The notes beneath the pieces were generated by a model. The model did no database searches and was not told the origin of the DNA. It worked only from the letters and a program-made list of their open reading frames with translations. DNA of 21,593 bases, taken from positions 1 through 21,593 of the forward strand of contig CABIYO010000042.1 of NCBI GenBank assembly GCA_902362975.1. Reading direction: 5' to 3'. Positions 8,718 to 16,503 of this stretch are shown piece by piece; position 1 is the stretch's first letter; each line of letters begins with the position of its first letter. A program made the translations under genes and the position numbers. The DNA is from Caryophanales bacterium (lineage in GTDB: Bacteria > Bacillota > Bacilli > Exiguobacteriales > Exiguobacteriaceae).

Positions 8718-10757
8718 TTATTCTGGTCCTCTGTCATCCGCTCTAAAGTCGAGCGCTTCCCCTGCGACGACCGTCTCACCGAACGGTACGACGACTTTTC
8801 CGTCTCCGTTCGTCCAGATGATCGGTGTGATCAATGACGGCACTTTATCTCGAATCGCGCTAAGATTGACTTCAAGAAGGACGTCTCCCGCTTCGACCCG
8901 GGCGCCTTCTTCGACTTTCGCCGTGAATCCTTCCCCTTTCAGATTGACCGTATCGAGACCGACATGGATCAACAGTTCACGTCCATCGTCAGCCAAAATG
9001 CCAATCGCATGTTTCGTCGGGAAGAATGTCGTGATTTGACCGGTCACCGGCGAAACGACCTGTCCGGAGCTCGGTTCAATCGCAAATCCTTCTCCCATCA
9101 TGCGTCCGGAGAAGACCTGATCCGGCACATCATCGAGTGATAACAGGACACCCGACATCGGAGCGAGGAAGCGATGATCGGCTTGTTCAGCCGCTTCCGG
9201 TGTAATCACCGCTTTTTCAACTTTTTCTTTCGGTTTGTATTCGCCACCTTCGATGATGGTCGCGATTTGTGATTTGAGCGTATCCGATTTTGGTCCGAAG
9301 ATGGCTTGGATATTGTCTCCCACTTCAAGGACACCAGCGGCACCAAGATCTTTCAAGAGATCTTTATCGACTTGTTTCACATCGTTCACCGTGACACGGA
9401 GACGCGTGATACAAGCATCCAAATGTTTAATGTTTTCAGGTCCGCCGAGACCGACGAGCACTTCATACGCTAAGTCGTCCCCAATCCCAGATTTGTCCCC
9501 TTTTGCTCCGGTCTGAACGTCACGTCCAGGGATTTTCATGTCGAACTTCGTAATGGCGAATCGGAATCCAAAGTAGTAGATGACCGCAAAGACGAGACCG
9601 ACCGGGATGACGAGCCACCAGGCCGTCCGGTTCGGCAAGACCCCAAAGAGCAGATAGTCAATGAGACCACCAGAGAAGGTCATCCCAATCTTGACATTCA
9701 GTAAATGCATCGTCATGAAGGAGAGACCCGCAAAGACGGCGTGAATTCCAAAGAGAAGTGGTGCGACGAAGACGAATGAAAACTCGACTGGTTCTGTGAT
9801 CCCTGTCAAGAATGACGTGAGGGCAGCCGAGAAATAGAGACCTTCGACGTCTTTCCGACGTTCTTTCGGAACCGTGTGGAACATAGCGAGACAGGCAGCA
9901 GGTAAGCCGAACATCATGAACGGGAACTTCCCGGTCATGTACGTACCGGCTGTGAACTCCACGCCGTCACGTAGTTGTGCGAAGAAGATCCGCTGGTCCC
10001 CTTGAACGAGATCACCAGCTTGGTTCGTATATTCCCCGAATTGGAACCAAAACGGAGAATACCAAATATGGTGAAGACCGAACGGAATCAAGGAACGTTC
10101 TACTAATCCAAAGATGAATGCTGATAAGGCAACATTTGACTCGATGACCGTACTTGAGAACGTATTGATCGCATTCCCAATCGGTGGCCATATATATGCG
10201 AGCGCAATCCCGATAATCAAACTGAATGCGGCCGTCGCAATCGGGACGAACCGCTTCCCTGCAAAGAACCCTAAGAAATCTGGCAACTTGATGTTGAAAT
10301 ACTTGTTGTACGCATAGGATGCAACAAGACCTGCGATAATCCCCCCGAATACCCCCATTTGGAGTGTCGGAATACCGAGAACGGTGGCATACTGCGGATC
10401 ACCTTGAGCGATTTCCGCGGTAATCACATTCCATGTGCTAATGACTTTGTTCATGATTAAATAACCGACAATGGCTGCTAGACCAGCAACCCCATCCCCG
10501 TTCGCCAGGCCAATCGCGACCCCGACGGCAAACAGTAACCCTAAGTTTGCGAAGACGATGTCCCCGGCATCTGTCATGACTTGCCAAATCAGGACAAGTG
10601 AGTCATTCGCCAGAAACGGGAGCAATTCAACGAGGTCCGGGTTTTGGAATGCGGTACCAAACGCCAAGAGAAGACCGGCTGCCGGTAAGATTGCAACCGG
10701 AAGCATAAGTGCTTTCCCGACCCGTTGTAAAACGCCAAACACTTTCTTCCACATCAT
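8718..10757 (-). CDS. ptsG: PTS glucose-family transporter EIICBA
   Basis: About 679 residues. Membrane permease that imports and phosphorylates a glucose-type sugar. The EIIC channel domain spans about 1-410 (start [26 protein letters not shown], and [11 protein letters not shown] in the middle). EIIB is about 425-505, with phospho-cysteine C449 in [11 protein letters not shown]. After a linker, EIIA is about 530-665, with H583 in TKHAIGIL and the phospho-histidine H598 in [10 protein letters not shown]. An upstream TTG extension into the preceding terminator is rejected, because AAAGGAGGG sits just before the ATG pair at 10757/10754; the second ATG matches the start of the paralogue upstream. 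Glucose is the best guess; glucosamine or N-acetylglucosamine permeases share this architecture. The gene lies behind a terminator and an operator-like palindrome, so it probably has control separate from the EIICB gene. Confidence 0.93.
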   Translation of the reverse strand: MMWKKVFGVLQRVGKALMLPVAILPAAGLLLAFGTAFQNPDLVELLPFLANDSLVLIWQVMTDAGDIVFANLGLLFAVGVAIGLANGDGVAGLAAIVGYLIMNKVISTWNVITAEIAQGDPQYATVLGIPTLQMGVFGGIIAGLVASYAYNKYFNIKLPDFLGFFAGKRFVPIATAAFSLIIGIALAYIWPPIGNAINTFSSTVIESNVALSAFIFGLVERSLIPFGLHHIWYSPFWFQFGEYTNQAGDLVQGDQRIFFAQLRDGVEFTAGTYMTGKFPFMMFGLPAACLAMFHTVPKERRKDVEGLYFSAALTSFLTGITEPVEFSFVFVAPLLFGIHAVFAGLSFMTMHLLNVKIGMTFSGGLIDYLLFGVLPNRTAWWLVIPVGLVFAVIYYFGFRFAITKFDMKIPGRDVQTGAKGDKSGIGDDLAYEVLVGLGGPENIKHLDACITRLRVTVNDVKQVDKDLLKDLGAAGVLEVGDNIQAIFGPKSDTLKSQIATIIEGGEYKPKEKVEKAVITPEAAEQADHRFLAPMSGVLLSLDDVPDQVFSGRMMGEGFAIEPSSGQVVSPVTGQITTFFPTKHAIGILADDGRELLIHVGLDTVNLKGEGFTAKVEEGARVEAGDVLLEVNLSAIRDKVPSLITPIIWTNGDGKVVVPFGETVVAGEALDFRADDRGPE

Positions 10758-10806
10758 GGTTCCCTCCTTTGTCAGAATACTTACTTTTTTCCCTCTAACG
10801 TTTGGA

Positions 10807-10819
10807 TGAAACCGTTTCA
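10807..10819. promoter_or_regulatory. LacI/CcpA-like operator before the EIICBA gene
   Basis: TGAAACCGTTTCA is a perfect 6-bp inverted repeat around one central base. It resembles a CcpA cre site (TGWAANCGNTNWCA) but is one base shorter, so it may belong to another LacI-family regulator. It lies between the upstream terminator and the ribosome binding site, 50 bases before the start. Confidence 0.45.
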
Positions 10820-10821
10820 CA

Positions 10822-10855
10822 TAAAAAGAAAAGACCAACCCCAAAGGATTGGTCT
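10822..10855 (-). terminator. Terminator of the EIICB gene
   Basis: Minus strand AGACCAATCC, loop TTTG, GGGTTGGTCT, then TTTCTTTTT: a 10-bp stem with one G-U pair and a good U-run, 10 bases after the stop. It separates the two permease genes. Confidence 0.88.
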
Positions 10856-10865
10856 AGGTCATCAA

Positions 10866-12392
10866 TTAGTTGACTTTCTTTTCGTTACCTGAAGCGATGA
10901 CCGCTTGGATTTCTGATTTCAATGCGTCCGAACGTGGTCCGAAGATTGCTTGAATGTTGTTACCAACTTCAAGGACACCAGATGCACCAAGGCGTTTCAA
11001 CTCATCTTTGTTGACTTGGTTCTTATCTTTTACTTCGACACGAAGACGTGTGATACATGCATCGAGGTGCTTGATGTTTTGTGAGCCGCCAAGACCGACG
11101 AGGATATCTTGTGCAAGTTCCGAACCAGTAGCTGTTGACTGTTCAACAACTTCATCTTCACGACCTGGTGTTTTAAGGTTGAATTTGCGGATAACGAAAC
11201 GGAATCCGAAGTAGTAAATAACCGCGAACACGAGACCGACTGGAATAACGAGCCACCAAGCCGTACGACCTGGAAGAACACCGAAGAGCAAGAAGTCGAT
11301 CAAACCGCCCGAGAACGTCATCCCGATTTTCACGTTCAAGATGTGCATGGTCATGAATGAAAGACCTGCGAATACTGCGTGTACTGCGAAGAGAAGTGGT
11401 GCCACGAACAAGAATGAAAACTCGATTGGTTCTGTGATACCAGTCAAGAACGATGTAAGGGCAGCAGAAGCTAAGAGACCACCGACAACCGCTTTACGCT
11501 CAGGACGTGCTTCGTGATACATTGCGAGTGCAGCTGCAGGAAGACCGAACATCATGAACGGGAATTTACCAGTCATGAACGTACCTGCTGTCAATTCAGC
11601 GCCATCACGAATTTGTGCGAAGAAGATCGCTTGGTCACCACGTACAACGTTACCCGCTGCATCTGTGTATGAACCGAATTCAAACCAGAATGGTGAGTAG
11701 AAGATGTGGTGAAGACCGAATGGAATCAATGAACGTTCAATTACACCGAAGATGAACGCTGCAAATGTACGGTTTTCATTCAACATGAAGTTTGAGAATG
11801 AGTTCAATCCGTGCTGAACTGGTGGCCATACTAATAGTAAAACGAAACCAGCAACGACGGCTGCAACTGCCGTTACGATTGGAACGAAACGTTTACCAGC
11901 GAAGAAACCAAGGAACTGTGGCAATTCGATATTGAAGTACTTGTTATAGGCCCATGCGGCGATGAGACCCATGATAATCCCTCCGAATACCCCTGTTTGG
12001 AGCGTTGGGATACCGAGTACGTTCGCATAAGCTGGATCACCTTGTGCCAATACTTCAGGTGTGAGTTCGAGCCAAACACCCATGACTTTGTTCATGATCA
12101 AGAATCCAACGATTGCCGCAAGTCCGGCTACTCCGTCACCCGCTAAACCGATGGCGACACCGACTGCGAACAAGAGCGCCAAGTTCGAGAAGATGATTCC
12201 ACCTGCTTGCTCCATCAATTGAGCGAATTTCACGACGCCTTCGTTTGTTAACCAACCAGCGCGTGATGTAAGTTGTGGGTTTTGCATTGCGTTACCGAAT
12301 GCAAGAAGAAGACCGGCTGCCGGCAAGATTGCGACAGGAAGCATAAGTGCTTTACCGACTTTTTGAAGAACACCAAAAATCTGCTTAAACAT
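10866..12392 (-). CDS. PTS glucose-family transporter EIICB (no EIIA domain)
   Basis: 508 residues. It is closely similar to the EIICBA next to it over the whole EIIC and EIIB parts, for example the shared [19 protein letters not shown] and [11 protein letters not shown], but stops after EIIB (phospho-cysteine about residue 446 in [11 protein letters not shown]) with a short GNEKKVN tail. Having no EIIA, it must receive phosphate from another protein, most simply the EIIA domain of its neighbour. The first ATG (12398) is only 2 bases from GGAGG; the ATG at 12392 is 8 bases away and aligns with the paralogue, so it is chosen. Transcription should be controlled by the GlcT RAT/terminator in its leader. 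Sugar is probably glucose; glucosamine or another hexose cannot be excluded. Confidence 0.9.
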   Translation of the reverse strand: MFKQIFGVLQKVGKALMLPVAILPAAGLLLAFGNAMQNPQLTSRAGWLTNEGVVKFAQLMEQAGGIIFSNLALLFAVGVAIGLAGDGVAGLAAIVGFLIMNKVMGVWLELTPEVLAQGDPAYANVLGIPTLQTGVFGGIIMGLIAAWAYNKYFNIELPQFLGFFAGKRFVPIVTAVAAVVAGFVLLLVWPPVQHGLNSFSNFMLNENRTFAAFIFGVIERSLIPFGLHHIFYSPFWFEFGSYTDAAGNVVRGDQAIFFAQIRDGAELTAGTFMTGKFPFMMFGLPAAALAMYHEARPERKAVVGGLLASAALTSFLTGITEPIEFSFLFVAPLLFAVHAVFAGLSFMTMHILNVKIGMTFSGGLIDFLLFGVLPGRTAWWLVIPVGLVFAVIYYFGFRFVIRKFNLKTPGREDEVVEQSTATGSELAQDILVGLGGSQNIKHLDACITRLRVEVKDKNQVNKDELKRLGASGVLEVGNNIQAIFGPRSDALKSEIQAVIASGNEKKVN

Positions 12393-12425
12393 CAACATTT
12401 CCTCCTTTTTTAAGTACGTATAAAC

Positions 12426-12454
12426 AATATGATAGCGGTGTAGATGTCAGACAA
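12426..12454 (-). promoter_or_regulatory. Candidate second promoter of the EIICB gene
   Basis: Minus strand TTGTCT, 17 bases, CATATT (each four of six). It lies downstream of the leader terminator, so transcripts from it would bypass GlcT control. Confidence 0.35.
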
Positions 12455-12462
12455 CCGACGTA

Positions 12463-12476
12463 TCTAAACGTTTTCA
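12463..12476 (-). promoter_or_regulatory. cre-like (CcpA) site in the EIICB leader
   Basis: TGAAAACGTTTAGA on the minus strand matches the cre consensus TGWAANCGNTNWCA except for one position (G for C at 13). It sits 9 bases upstream of the candidate -35 box. Confidence 0.45.
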
Positions 12477-12490
12477 TAAATCACGTTTAT

Positions 12491-12576
12491 AAAAACAGAA
12501 AAGGCATGAATAAGGATAGAACGTAGACCTCTCCCAATGGAGACATCACATAACGTTCCACTCCTTAATCATGCCT
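12491..12576 (-). terminator. GlcT-controlled leader terminator of the EIICB gene
   Basis: A long imperfect hairpin on the minus strand: the arm starting AGGCATGATTAAGGA at 12576 pairs with the arm ending TCCTTATTCATGCCT at 12502. GGAACGT / ACGTTC extends the stem inward, and the tip is TCTCC-ATTG-GGAGA. TTTTCTGTTTTT follows. Its 5' arm starts inside the RAT element, so the two structures exclude each other. Confidence 0.85.
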
Positions 12577-12594
12577 GATCGAATCAGTAACACG
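12566..12594 (-). promoter_or_regulatory. RAT (ribonucleic antiterminator) site for GlcT
   Basis: Minus strand CGTGTTACTG, ATTCGAT, CAGGCATGATTAA: the imperfect hairpin TTACTGAT/ATCAGGCA with the AGGCA bulge typical of BglG/SacY/GlcT-family RAT elements. The last bases overlap the 5' arm of the terminator. It begins 18 bases after the glcT stop. When unphosphorylated GlcT binds, it should hold this fold and prevent the terminator. Confidence 0.82.
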
Positions 12595-12612
12595 TAAGAC
12601 ACGTGGTATCAT

Positions 12613-13458
12613 TTATCTACTTGTTAGGCGCTGGAGATGCATCGTCAAATATGTCGCTTCACCTCGTGGGACGGGACGCTTTAATTCGCGTTCCATGATG
12701 CCCATCAGCTCCCAAGCAGTACTATAGCATAGCGGATATTCGTCGCGCAACACCTTTTCAATTTTTTGTGGTGCCTCGACTGTCTCACCCGTCGCGACCC
12801 GCTCAACGGCGTACCTTAAGTGCCGAAGTAAGCGCTTATAATCGAGTGATGTCCGGTCCATTTTCACGTTCAAACGACTCTCAATCGTCTGTACAATCTG
12901 CCCAATGATTTGATTATGACGGTTGACCTCGAGGACGTTTTTGAACGTCGTCGCCGAGTGGATATGAAGGGCAATGAATCCAGTCTCCGCATCCGGGAGC
13001 AAAACGTTCAATCGTTCATGGAACATATCGACGATTCGTTCCGCGAGCGCAAACTCGTTTGGATAGAGTGATTCGGTCTCGAGTAAAAACGGATTCGTCA
13101 CTTCCATCCCTTGTTCAATTCGCTTCATCGTGAAGAACAAGTGATCGGTCAAGCCGATATGGATGTGCTCATCGACTTTCTTGCCCGTACTCGTCTCAAT
13201 GAAGCCGACAATCTCTTGCATGAACGCAATGAAGTCCTCGTCGACATGTTTGACGAGTTCCTGATATTGAGATTGCTCTTCTTTATCTGTCAGTTGATAC
13301 ACTTTCTCCGGGACGCTGGCCGGGTCGACGAGGTCGCCTGGTTTTTTGCCAAAGCCAATCCCCTTACCGAGTAGAATGACTTCCGGATCTGTATCATGTT
13401 GACATATGACAACGCTATTATTCAACACTTTTTTGATCGTATACATCGGTAACGTCAT
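12613..13458 (-). CDS. glcT: GlcT-type transcription antiterminator (CAT-PRD-PRD)
   Basis: About 281 residues of the BglG/GlcT family. The N-terminal RNA-binding CAT domain spans about 1-58 (YTIKKVLNNSVVICQ and GKGIGFGKKPGDLVD). PRD1 is about 70-165, with histidines in HIHIGLTDH and ALHIHSA; PRD2 is about 175-281, with histidines in LLRHLRYAV and LTMHLQRL. In GlcT, PRD phosphorylation by the glucose EIIB turns it off and HPr can modify it, so sugar transport frees the protein to bind RNA. The RAT starts 18 bases after the stop, as with glcT-ptsG in B. subtilis. The AAGGG site is 6 bases before the ATG at 13458 and has no gap to the in-frame ATG at 13464, so the inner start is preferred. Confidence 0.92.
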   Translation of the reverse strand: MTLPMYTIKKVLNNSVVICQHDTDPEVILLGKGIGFGKKPGDLVDPASVPEKVYQLTDKEEQSQYQELVKHVDEDFIAFMQEIVGFIETSTGKKVDEHIHIGLTDHLFFTMKRIEQGMEVTNPFLLETESLYPNEFALAERIVDMFHERLNVLLPDAETGFIALHIHSATTFKNVLEVNRHNQIIGQIVQTIESRLNVKMDRTSLDYKRLLRHLRYAVERVATGETVEAPQKIEKVLRDEYPLCYSTAWELMGIMERELKRPVPRGEATYLTMHLQRLTSR

Positions 13459-13496
13459 TCGCATCGCATCCCTTACTAAAAATCGTTTCGCTATCT

Positions 13497-13502
13497 AGTA
13501 TA
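13497..13502 (-). promoter_or_regulatory. Candidate -10 box of glcT
   Basis: TATACT (five of six) about 40 bases before the glcT start, just after the terminator of yuiB. No good -35 box at the right distance. Confidence 0.3.
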
Positions 13503-13534
13503 TCGGTTCATGCCCTAAAAAAGTAGGGACAAAA

Positions 13535-13560
13535 CAAAAAAGGCGAACATTTCTGTCGCC
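13535..13560 (-). terminator. Terminator of yuiB
   Basis: Minus strand GGCGA, 9-base loop, TCGCC, then TTTTTTG. Short stem but good U-run, 2 bases after the yuiB stop. Confidence 0.72.
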
Positions 13561-13562
13561 AA

Positions 13563-13880
13563 TTAAAACATTGAATAACCGCTCTTTCGTAAGAAACGAA
13601 TCGTCACACCAGCTAGAATTGCACCGAGCAATCCAAAGCCGAGCATGAATAAATCGAGAAGCTGCAACCCGGCGAGTCCTTCATAGACACTCGAAAGCGC
13701 GGTCGATGTCTCGGTCACGTAACTCGAAAGTTTGACATTATCAATCATCATGATGACAAAAATCGGATAAATGAACACAAGTGTCCATGTCTTTTTAAGT
13801 AACATATTCAAGATGAAGCCGATACTGAAAAAAATCGTCATATATAAAACGGCTCCAATGACTGCTTGGATAATATGCAT
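13563..13880 (-). CDS. yuiB: YuiB-like small membrane protein
   Basis: 105 residues with three hydrophobic segments: VIGAVLYMTIFFSIGFILNML, WTLVFIYPIFVIMMI and LLDLFMLGFGLLGAILAGV. The ending AGVTIRFLRKSGYSMF matches what I recall of B. subtilis YuiB, a putative membrane protein of unknown function encoded near yumB. It has the same neighbour here, ndh upstream on the same strand, which supports the call. The start chosen has AAGGGGGG 6 bases before the ATG; a nine-codon upstream extension would remove that site. It has its own strong promoter and terminator, so it is probably monocistronic. Confidence 0.75.
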   Translation of the reverse strand: MHIIQAVIGAVLYMTIFFSIGFILNMLLKKTWTLVFIYPIFVIMMIDNVKLSSYVTETSTALSSVYEGLAGLQLLDLFMLGFGLLGAILAGVTIRFLRKSGYSMF

Positions 13881-13905
13881 GTATTGCCCCCCTTGTCCGC
13901 TCTTC

Positions 13906-13935
13906 ATTATACAAAATTTCGACCAACGAGGTCAA
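13906..13935 (-). promoter_or_regulatory. Sigma-A promoter of yuiB
   Basis: Minus strand TTGACC, 18 bases, perfect TATAAT. The -35 overlaps a small inverted repeat, GACC-TCGTT-GGTC, which could be an operator. Confidence 0.75.
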
Positions 13936-13960
13936 AGAACTTCCTATGACAATTCCGAAA

Positions 13961-13994
13961 GAAAAACAGCCCGTTCTGAGATAGAACGAGCCGT
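13961..13994 (-). terminator. Terminator of ndh
   Basis: Minus strand ACGGCTCGTTCT, 5-base loop, AGAACGGGCTGT, then TTTTTC. Twelve paired bases with two G-U pairs; begins 12 bases after the ndh stop. Confidence 0.88.
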
Positions 13995-14006
13995 GCAATC
14001 ATGAAA

Positions 14007-15218
14007 TTAGAACTTCCCTTTTTTGAGGACGAGTCCGTACTTTTTCAATTCGATGAAGTGTTTGTTGTCGATGATTTTTTTCATGAACGAAGCGTTGCGA
14101 CCGAAGATTTTCTTGCCCATCACGATTCCGATTCCATCGTTATGTCCGAGTGAAGCGACCGTTCCCTTGCTCTCGTAAGTGAACTTCGATGTCGATTTTC
14201 CATTGATGAGCGCCACAATGTTTTTTGCAACGTTGTGTGCTTGTTGTGTCGCGATTTGTGCCGTCGGTGGGTATGGACGGTTCGATGCAGGATCCATGAC
14301 CGCTGAGCAGTCACCGATGATGAAGACGTTGTCGTGACCTGGTGCACGATTGTCCGCTTCCACCATGACACGGTTACGGACCGCTTCAAATCCTGATTTT
14401 TCGATGACTGGGCTACCACTTACGCCACCTGTCCAGATGATCGTGTTGGCACGAATCGTTTCTGTCGTGTCACCTTGAAGTGGTCCGAATGTCACCACAC
14501 CTGGCTCGACACCTTTGATTCCGTTACCAAGTTTCATCTCGACACCGTTGCGTTCCAACCATTTCTGTGCATACGTTGTAAGTTCTGGGTCGAAACCAGG
14601 AAGAACTGTTGGTGCTGCTTCAATGTTGACGATGCGAACCGCTTCGCGTGGAACGTCATATTGTTTGCAAAGCTCTGGAATCCGGTTGACGATTTCACCG
14701 AGGAATTCGATTCCTGTGAATCCAGCACCACCGACAACGATTGTCACGAACGAATTGTCAGAAGAATCATTTGTTTTATATTGAGCGAATGAATATTCGA
14801 TGTGTTCTTTGATTTTACGAGCACTGTTCAACGAGCTGATTGTCATCGCATTTTCTTTCAAGCCTGGGATACCGAACGTTTCAGGTACACCGCCGAGACC
14901 AATGACGACATAGTCGTATTCGACAACAGAACCATCTTCGAGTGTGACTTGACTCGCAGCAGTATCGACGCGATCGACGATCCCTTTGACAAGTTTCACA
15001 CGCGACGGGTTCACAATATCGTTAATGTAGATACGTGCTTGGTCTGGGTCCATCGTTCCAGCAGCTGGTTCGTGAAGCCATGTCGTTTGGTAGTGATAAT
15101 CATGCTTGTTGATAAGCGTAATGTTCGCATCACCTGCAGCGAGTGTCTTTTTAAGGTTGACGGCTGTGATGAGTCCACCGAAGCCCGCACCAAGAATAAC
15201 AATGTTAGGTCGTTTCAT
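14007..15218 (-). CDS. ndh: Type II NADH dehydrogenase (NDH-2)
   Basis: 403 residues. Membrane-peripheral FAD enzyme that passes electrons from NADH to quinone without pumping protons. The FAD-binding Rossmann motif is at the start (NIVILGAGFGGL), the NADH-binding motif in VVGGAGFTGIEFLGE near the middle, the second FAD contact in FIIGDCSAV, and the quinone-site AQIATQQA motif follows. The C-terminal part is basic and amphipathic, as in family members that attach to the membrane. It is closest to YumB/YjlD of Bacillus. AAGGTGG is 8 bases before the ATG at 15218, so longer starts are rejected. Divergent to yumC. The leader carries Rex-like sites, fitting NADH/NAD+ control. Confidence 0.93.
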   Translation of the reverse strand: MKRPNIVILGAGFGGLITAVNLKKTLAAGDANITLINKHDYHYQTTWLHEPAAGTMDPDQARIYINDIVNPSRVKLVKGIVDRVDTAASQVTLEDGSVVEYDYVVIGLGGVPETFGIPGLKENAMTISSLNSARKIKEHIEYSFAQYKTNDSSDNSFVTIVVGGAGFTGIEFLGEIVNRIPELCKQYDVPREAVRIVNIEAAPTVLPGFDPELTTYAQKWLERNGVEMKLGNGIKGVEPGVVTFGPLQGDTTETIRANTIIWTGGVSGSPVIEKSGFEAVRNRVMVEADNRAPGHDNVFIIGDCSAVMDPASNRPYPPTAQIATQQAHNVAKNIVALINGKSTSKFTYESKGTVASLGHNDGIGIVMGKKIFGRNASFMKKIIDNKHFIELKKYGLVLKKGKF

Positions 15219-15265
15219 GTTCATTTCCACCTTGTTAAAAAATTTTGTTTTTTTGAACAACTATG

Positions 15266-15328
15266 TTGTGTGTTTCTTCACATAAATGTTCACAATAAAG
15301 CCTATTCTTGTTCAACATCTGTTCACAA
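15266..15328 (-). promoter_or_regulatory. Rex-like redox operator region of ndh
   Basis: TTGTGTG-TTTC-TTCACAT (15266-15283) fits the 18-bp Rex pattern TTGTGAA-N4-TTCACAA with three mismatches. Two more TTCACAA half-sites lie at 15289-15295 and 15322-15328, the latter opposite a TTGTTCA 7 bases away. All lie just downstream of the ndh promoter, where a repressor would block transcription. Rex controls ndh in B. subtilis; here it is inferred from motif and place. Confidence 0.5.
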
Positions 15329-15341
15329 TTGCTTCTGTTTT

Positions 15342-15370
15342 ATTGTACGCTCTTTAAATTGAATTCTCAA
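15342..15370 (-). promoter_or_regulatory. Sigma-A promoter of ndh
   Basis: Minus strand TTGAGA, 17 bases, TACAAT, each five of six. The predicted start leaves a leader of about 115 bases holding the Rex-like sites. Confidence 0.72.
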
Positions 15371-15448
15371 TGGAAAAGCTTATCTTCTTGAATTTTTTTT
15401 GAAAGTGTTGCATGTTTGTACTGAATAGATTTAATTCAATAAACTCTC

Positions 15449-15454
15449 TATAAT
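15449..15454 (+). promoter_or_regulatory. -10 box of the yumC promoter
   Basis: Perfect TATAAT 28 bases before the yumC start. The -35 region (AGATTT) is poor, so an activator or weak basal expression is possible. Confidence 0.5.
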
Positions 15455-15482
15455 GAATGTATACGCTTTGAGGAGGAATTCG

Positions 15483-16460
15483 ATGAAGACGACGAAAGAT
15501 GTAATCATCATCGGTGGCGGCCCGGTCGGACTGTTCACCGCATTTTATGCAGGCATGCGCCAACTCGATACGACGTTGATTGAAAGCTTACCGCAACTCG
15601 GTGGTCAGTTGTCAACGCTCTATCCTGAAAAATATATTTATGATATTGCCGGTTTCCCGAAAGTAAAAGCACAGGACTTGATCGATCAACTAAAAGCACA
15701 GGCTGACCAGTTCGAGCAAGATTACCGTCTCGGTGAAACCGTTGAAACGGTGGAACGACTCGAGGACGGCACGTTCGTATTGACGACAAATAAAGAAGAA
15801 TATCATACGAAAGCCATCATCATCACGGCCGGAAATGGTGCCTTCTCGGCCCGTCCACTCGGGCTTGATGGCTGCGAAGATTACGCTAACCTTCATTACT
15901 TCGTCGACAACATGGAGAAATTCCGTGATCGCCGTGTCATGATTGCCGGCGGTGGCGATTCAGCCGTCGACTGGGCACTTATGCTTGAAGGAATCGCAAA
16001 AGAAGTACACATCGTTCACCGTCGTGACCGTTTCCGTGCTCATGAGCATACGGTCGAACAGATGAAGGCATCGATGATTAACGTCCTCACACCTTATAAC
16101 ATCGAGTCACTGTCTGGTGAGACGCACATCGAATCTGTCGAATTGACAGATAAGGATGGCGAATCAAAAATCGTTGAAATCGATGATTTGATTTGTAACT
16201 ACGGATTCGTTTCATCGCTCGGTCCAATCAAGAACTGGGGAATGGAATTCGAGAAAAACACGATCCGTGTCGATTCACGTATGGAAACGACTGTTGCCGG
16301 CATCTTTGCTTGCGGCGATATCGCCACATACGAAGGGAAAGTAAAATTGATTGCGACCGGTTTCGGTGAAGCCCCAATCGCCATCAACCAAGTGAAGCAA
16401 CTTGTGGACCCGACCGCTCGTCATCCACAACACTCGACATCTGTATTTGCCGGGAAATAA
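15483..16460 (+). CDS. yumC: Ferredoxin/flavodoxin-NADP+ reductase, thioredoxin-reductase type (YumC)
   Basis: 326 residues. FAD enzyme that moves electrons between NADPH and ferredoxin or flavodoxin. FAD site: [18 protein letters not shown]; next [20 protein letters not shown], typical of the YumC branch; NADP site: [16 protein letters not shown] followed by [11 protein letters not shown]; last FAD contact: [26 protein letters not shown]. The thioredoxin-reductase CxxC between the domains is absent, which separates it from TrxB. The ATG at 15483 follows AGGAGG by 6 bases; an earlier ATG at 15453 overlaps the -10 box and is rejected. The HPQHSTSVF tail is the region that contacts flavin in this family. 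Confidence 0.93.
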   Translation: MKTTKDVIIIGGGPVGLFTAFYAGMRQLDTTLIESLPQLGGQLSTLYPEKYIYDIAGFPKVKAQDLIDQLKAQADQFEQDYRLGETVETVERLEDGTFVLTTNKEEYHTKAIIITAGNGAFSARPLGLDGCEDYANLHYFVDNMEKFRDRRVMIAGGGDSAVDWALMLEGIAKEVHIVHRRDRFRAHEHTVEQMKASMINVLTPYNIESLSGETHIESVELTDKDGESKIVEIDDLICNYGFVSSLGPIKNWGMEFEKNTIRVDSRMETTVAGIFACGDIATYEGKVKLIATGFGEAPIAINQVKQLVDPTARHPQHSTSVFAGK

Positions 16461-16465
16461 TCGAG

Positions 16466-16503
16466 AACGCTACTGTGGACCACCTCTACAGTAGCGTTTT
16501 TTA
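16466..16503 (+). terminator. Terminator of yumC
   Basis: An 11-bp perfect stem AACGCTACTGT / ACAGTAGCGTT (16466-16476, 16488-16498), then TTTT. It touches the stop of the convergent SDR gene and may serve both, though the minus-strand U-run is poor. Confidence 0.85.

Noticed and set aside
10758..10844. A longer TTG-started form of EIICBA
   Set aside because: It would begin inside the terminator of the upstream gene, and a strong AAAGGAGGG site sits just before the ATG at 10757.
14802..15362. A 186-codon plus-strand frame opposite ndh
   Set aside because: It is antisense to a clear NDH-2 gene, rich in Cys and Phe as shadow frames are, and has no credible start.
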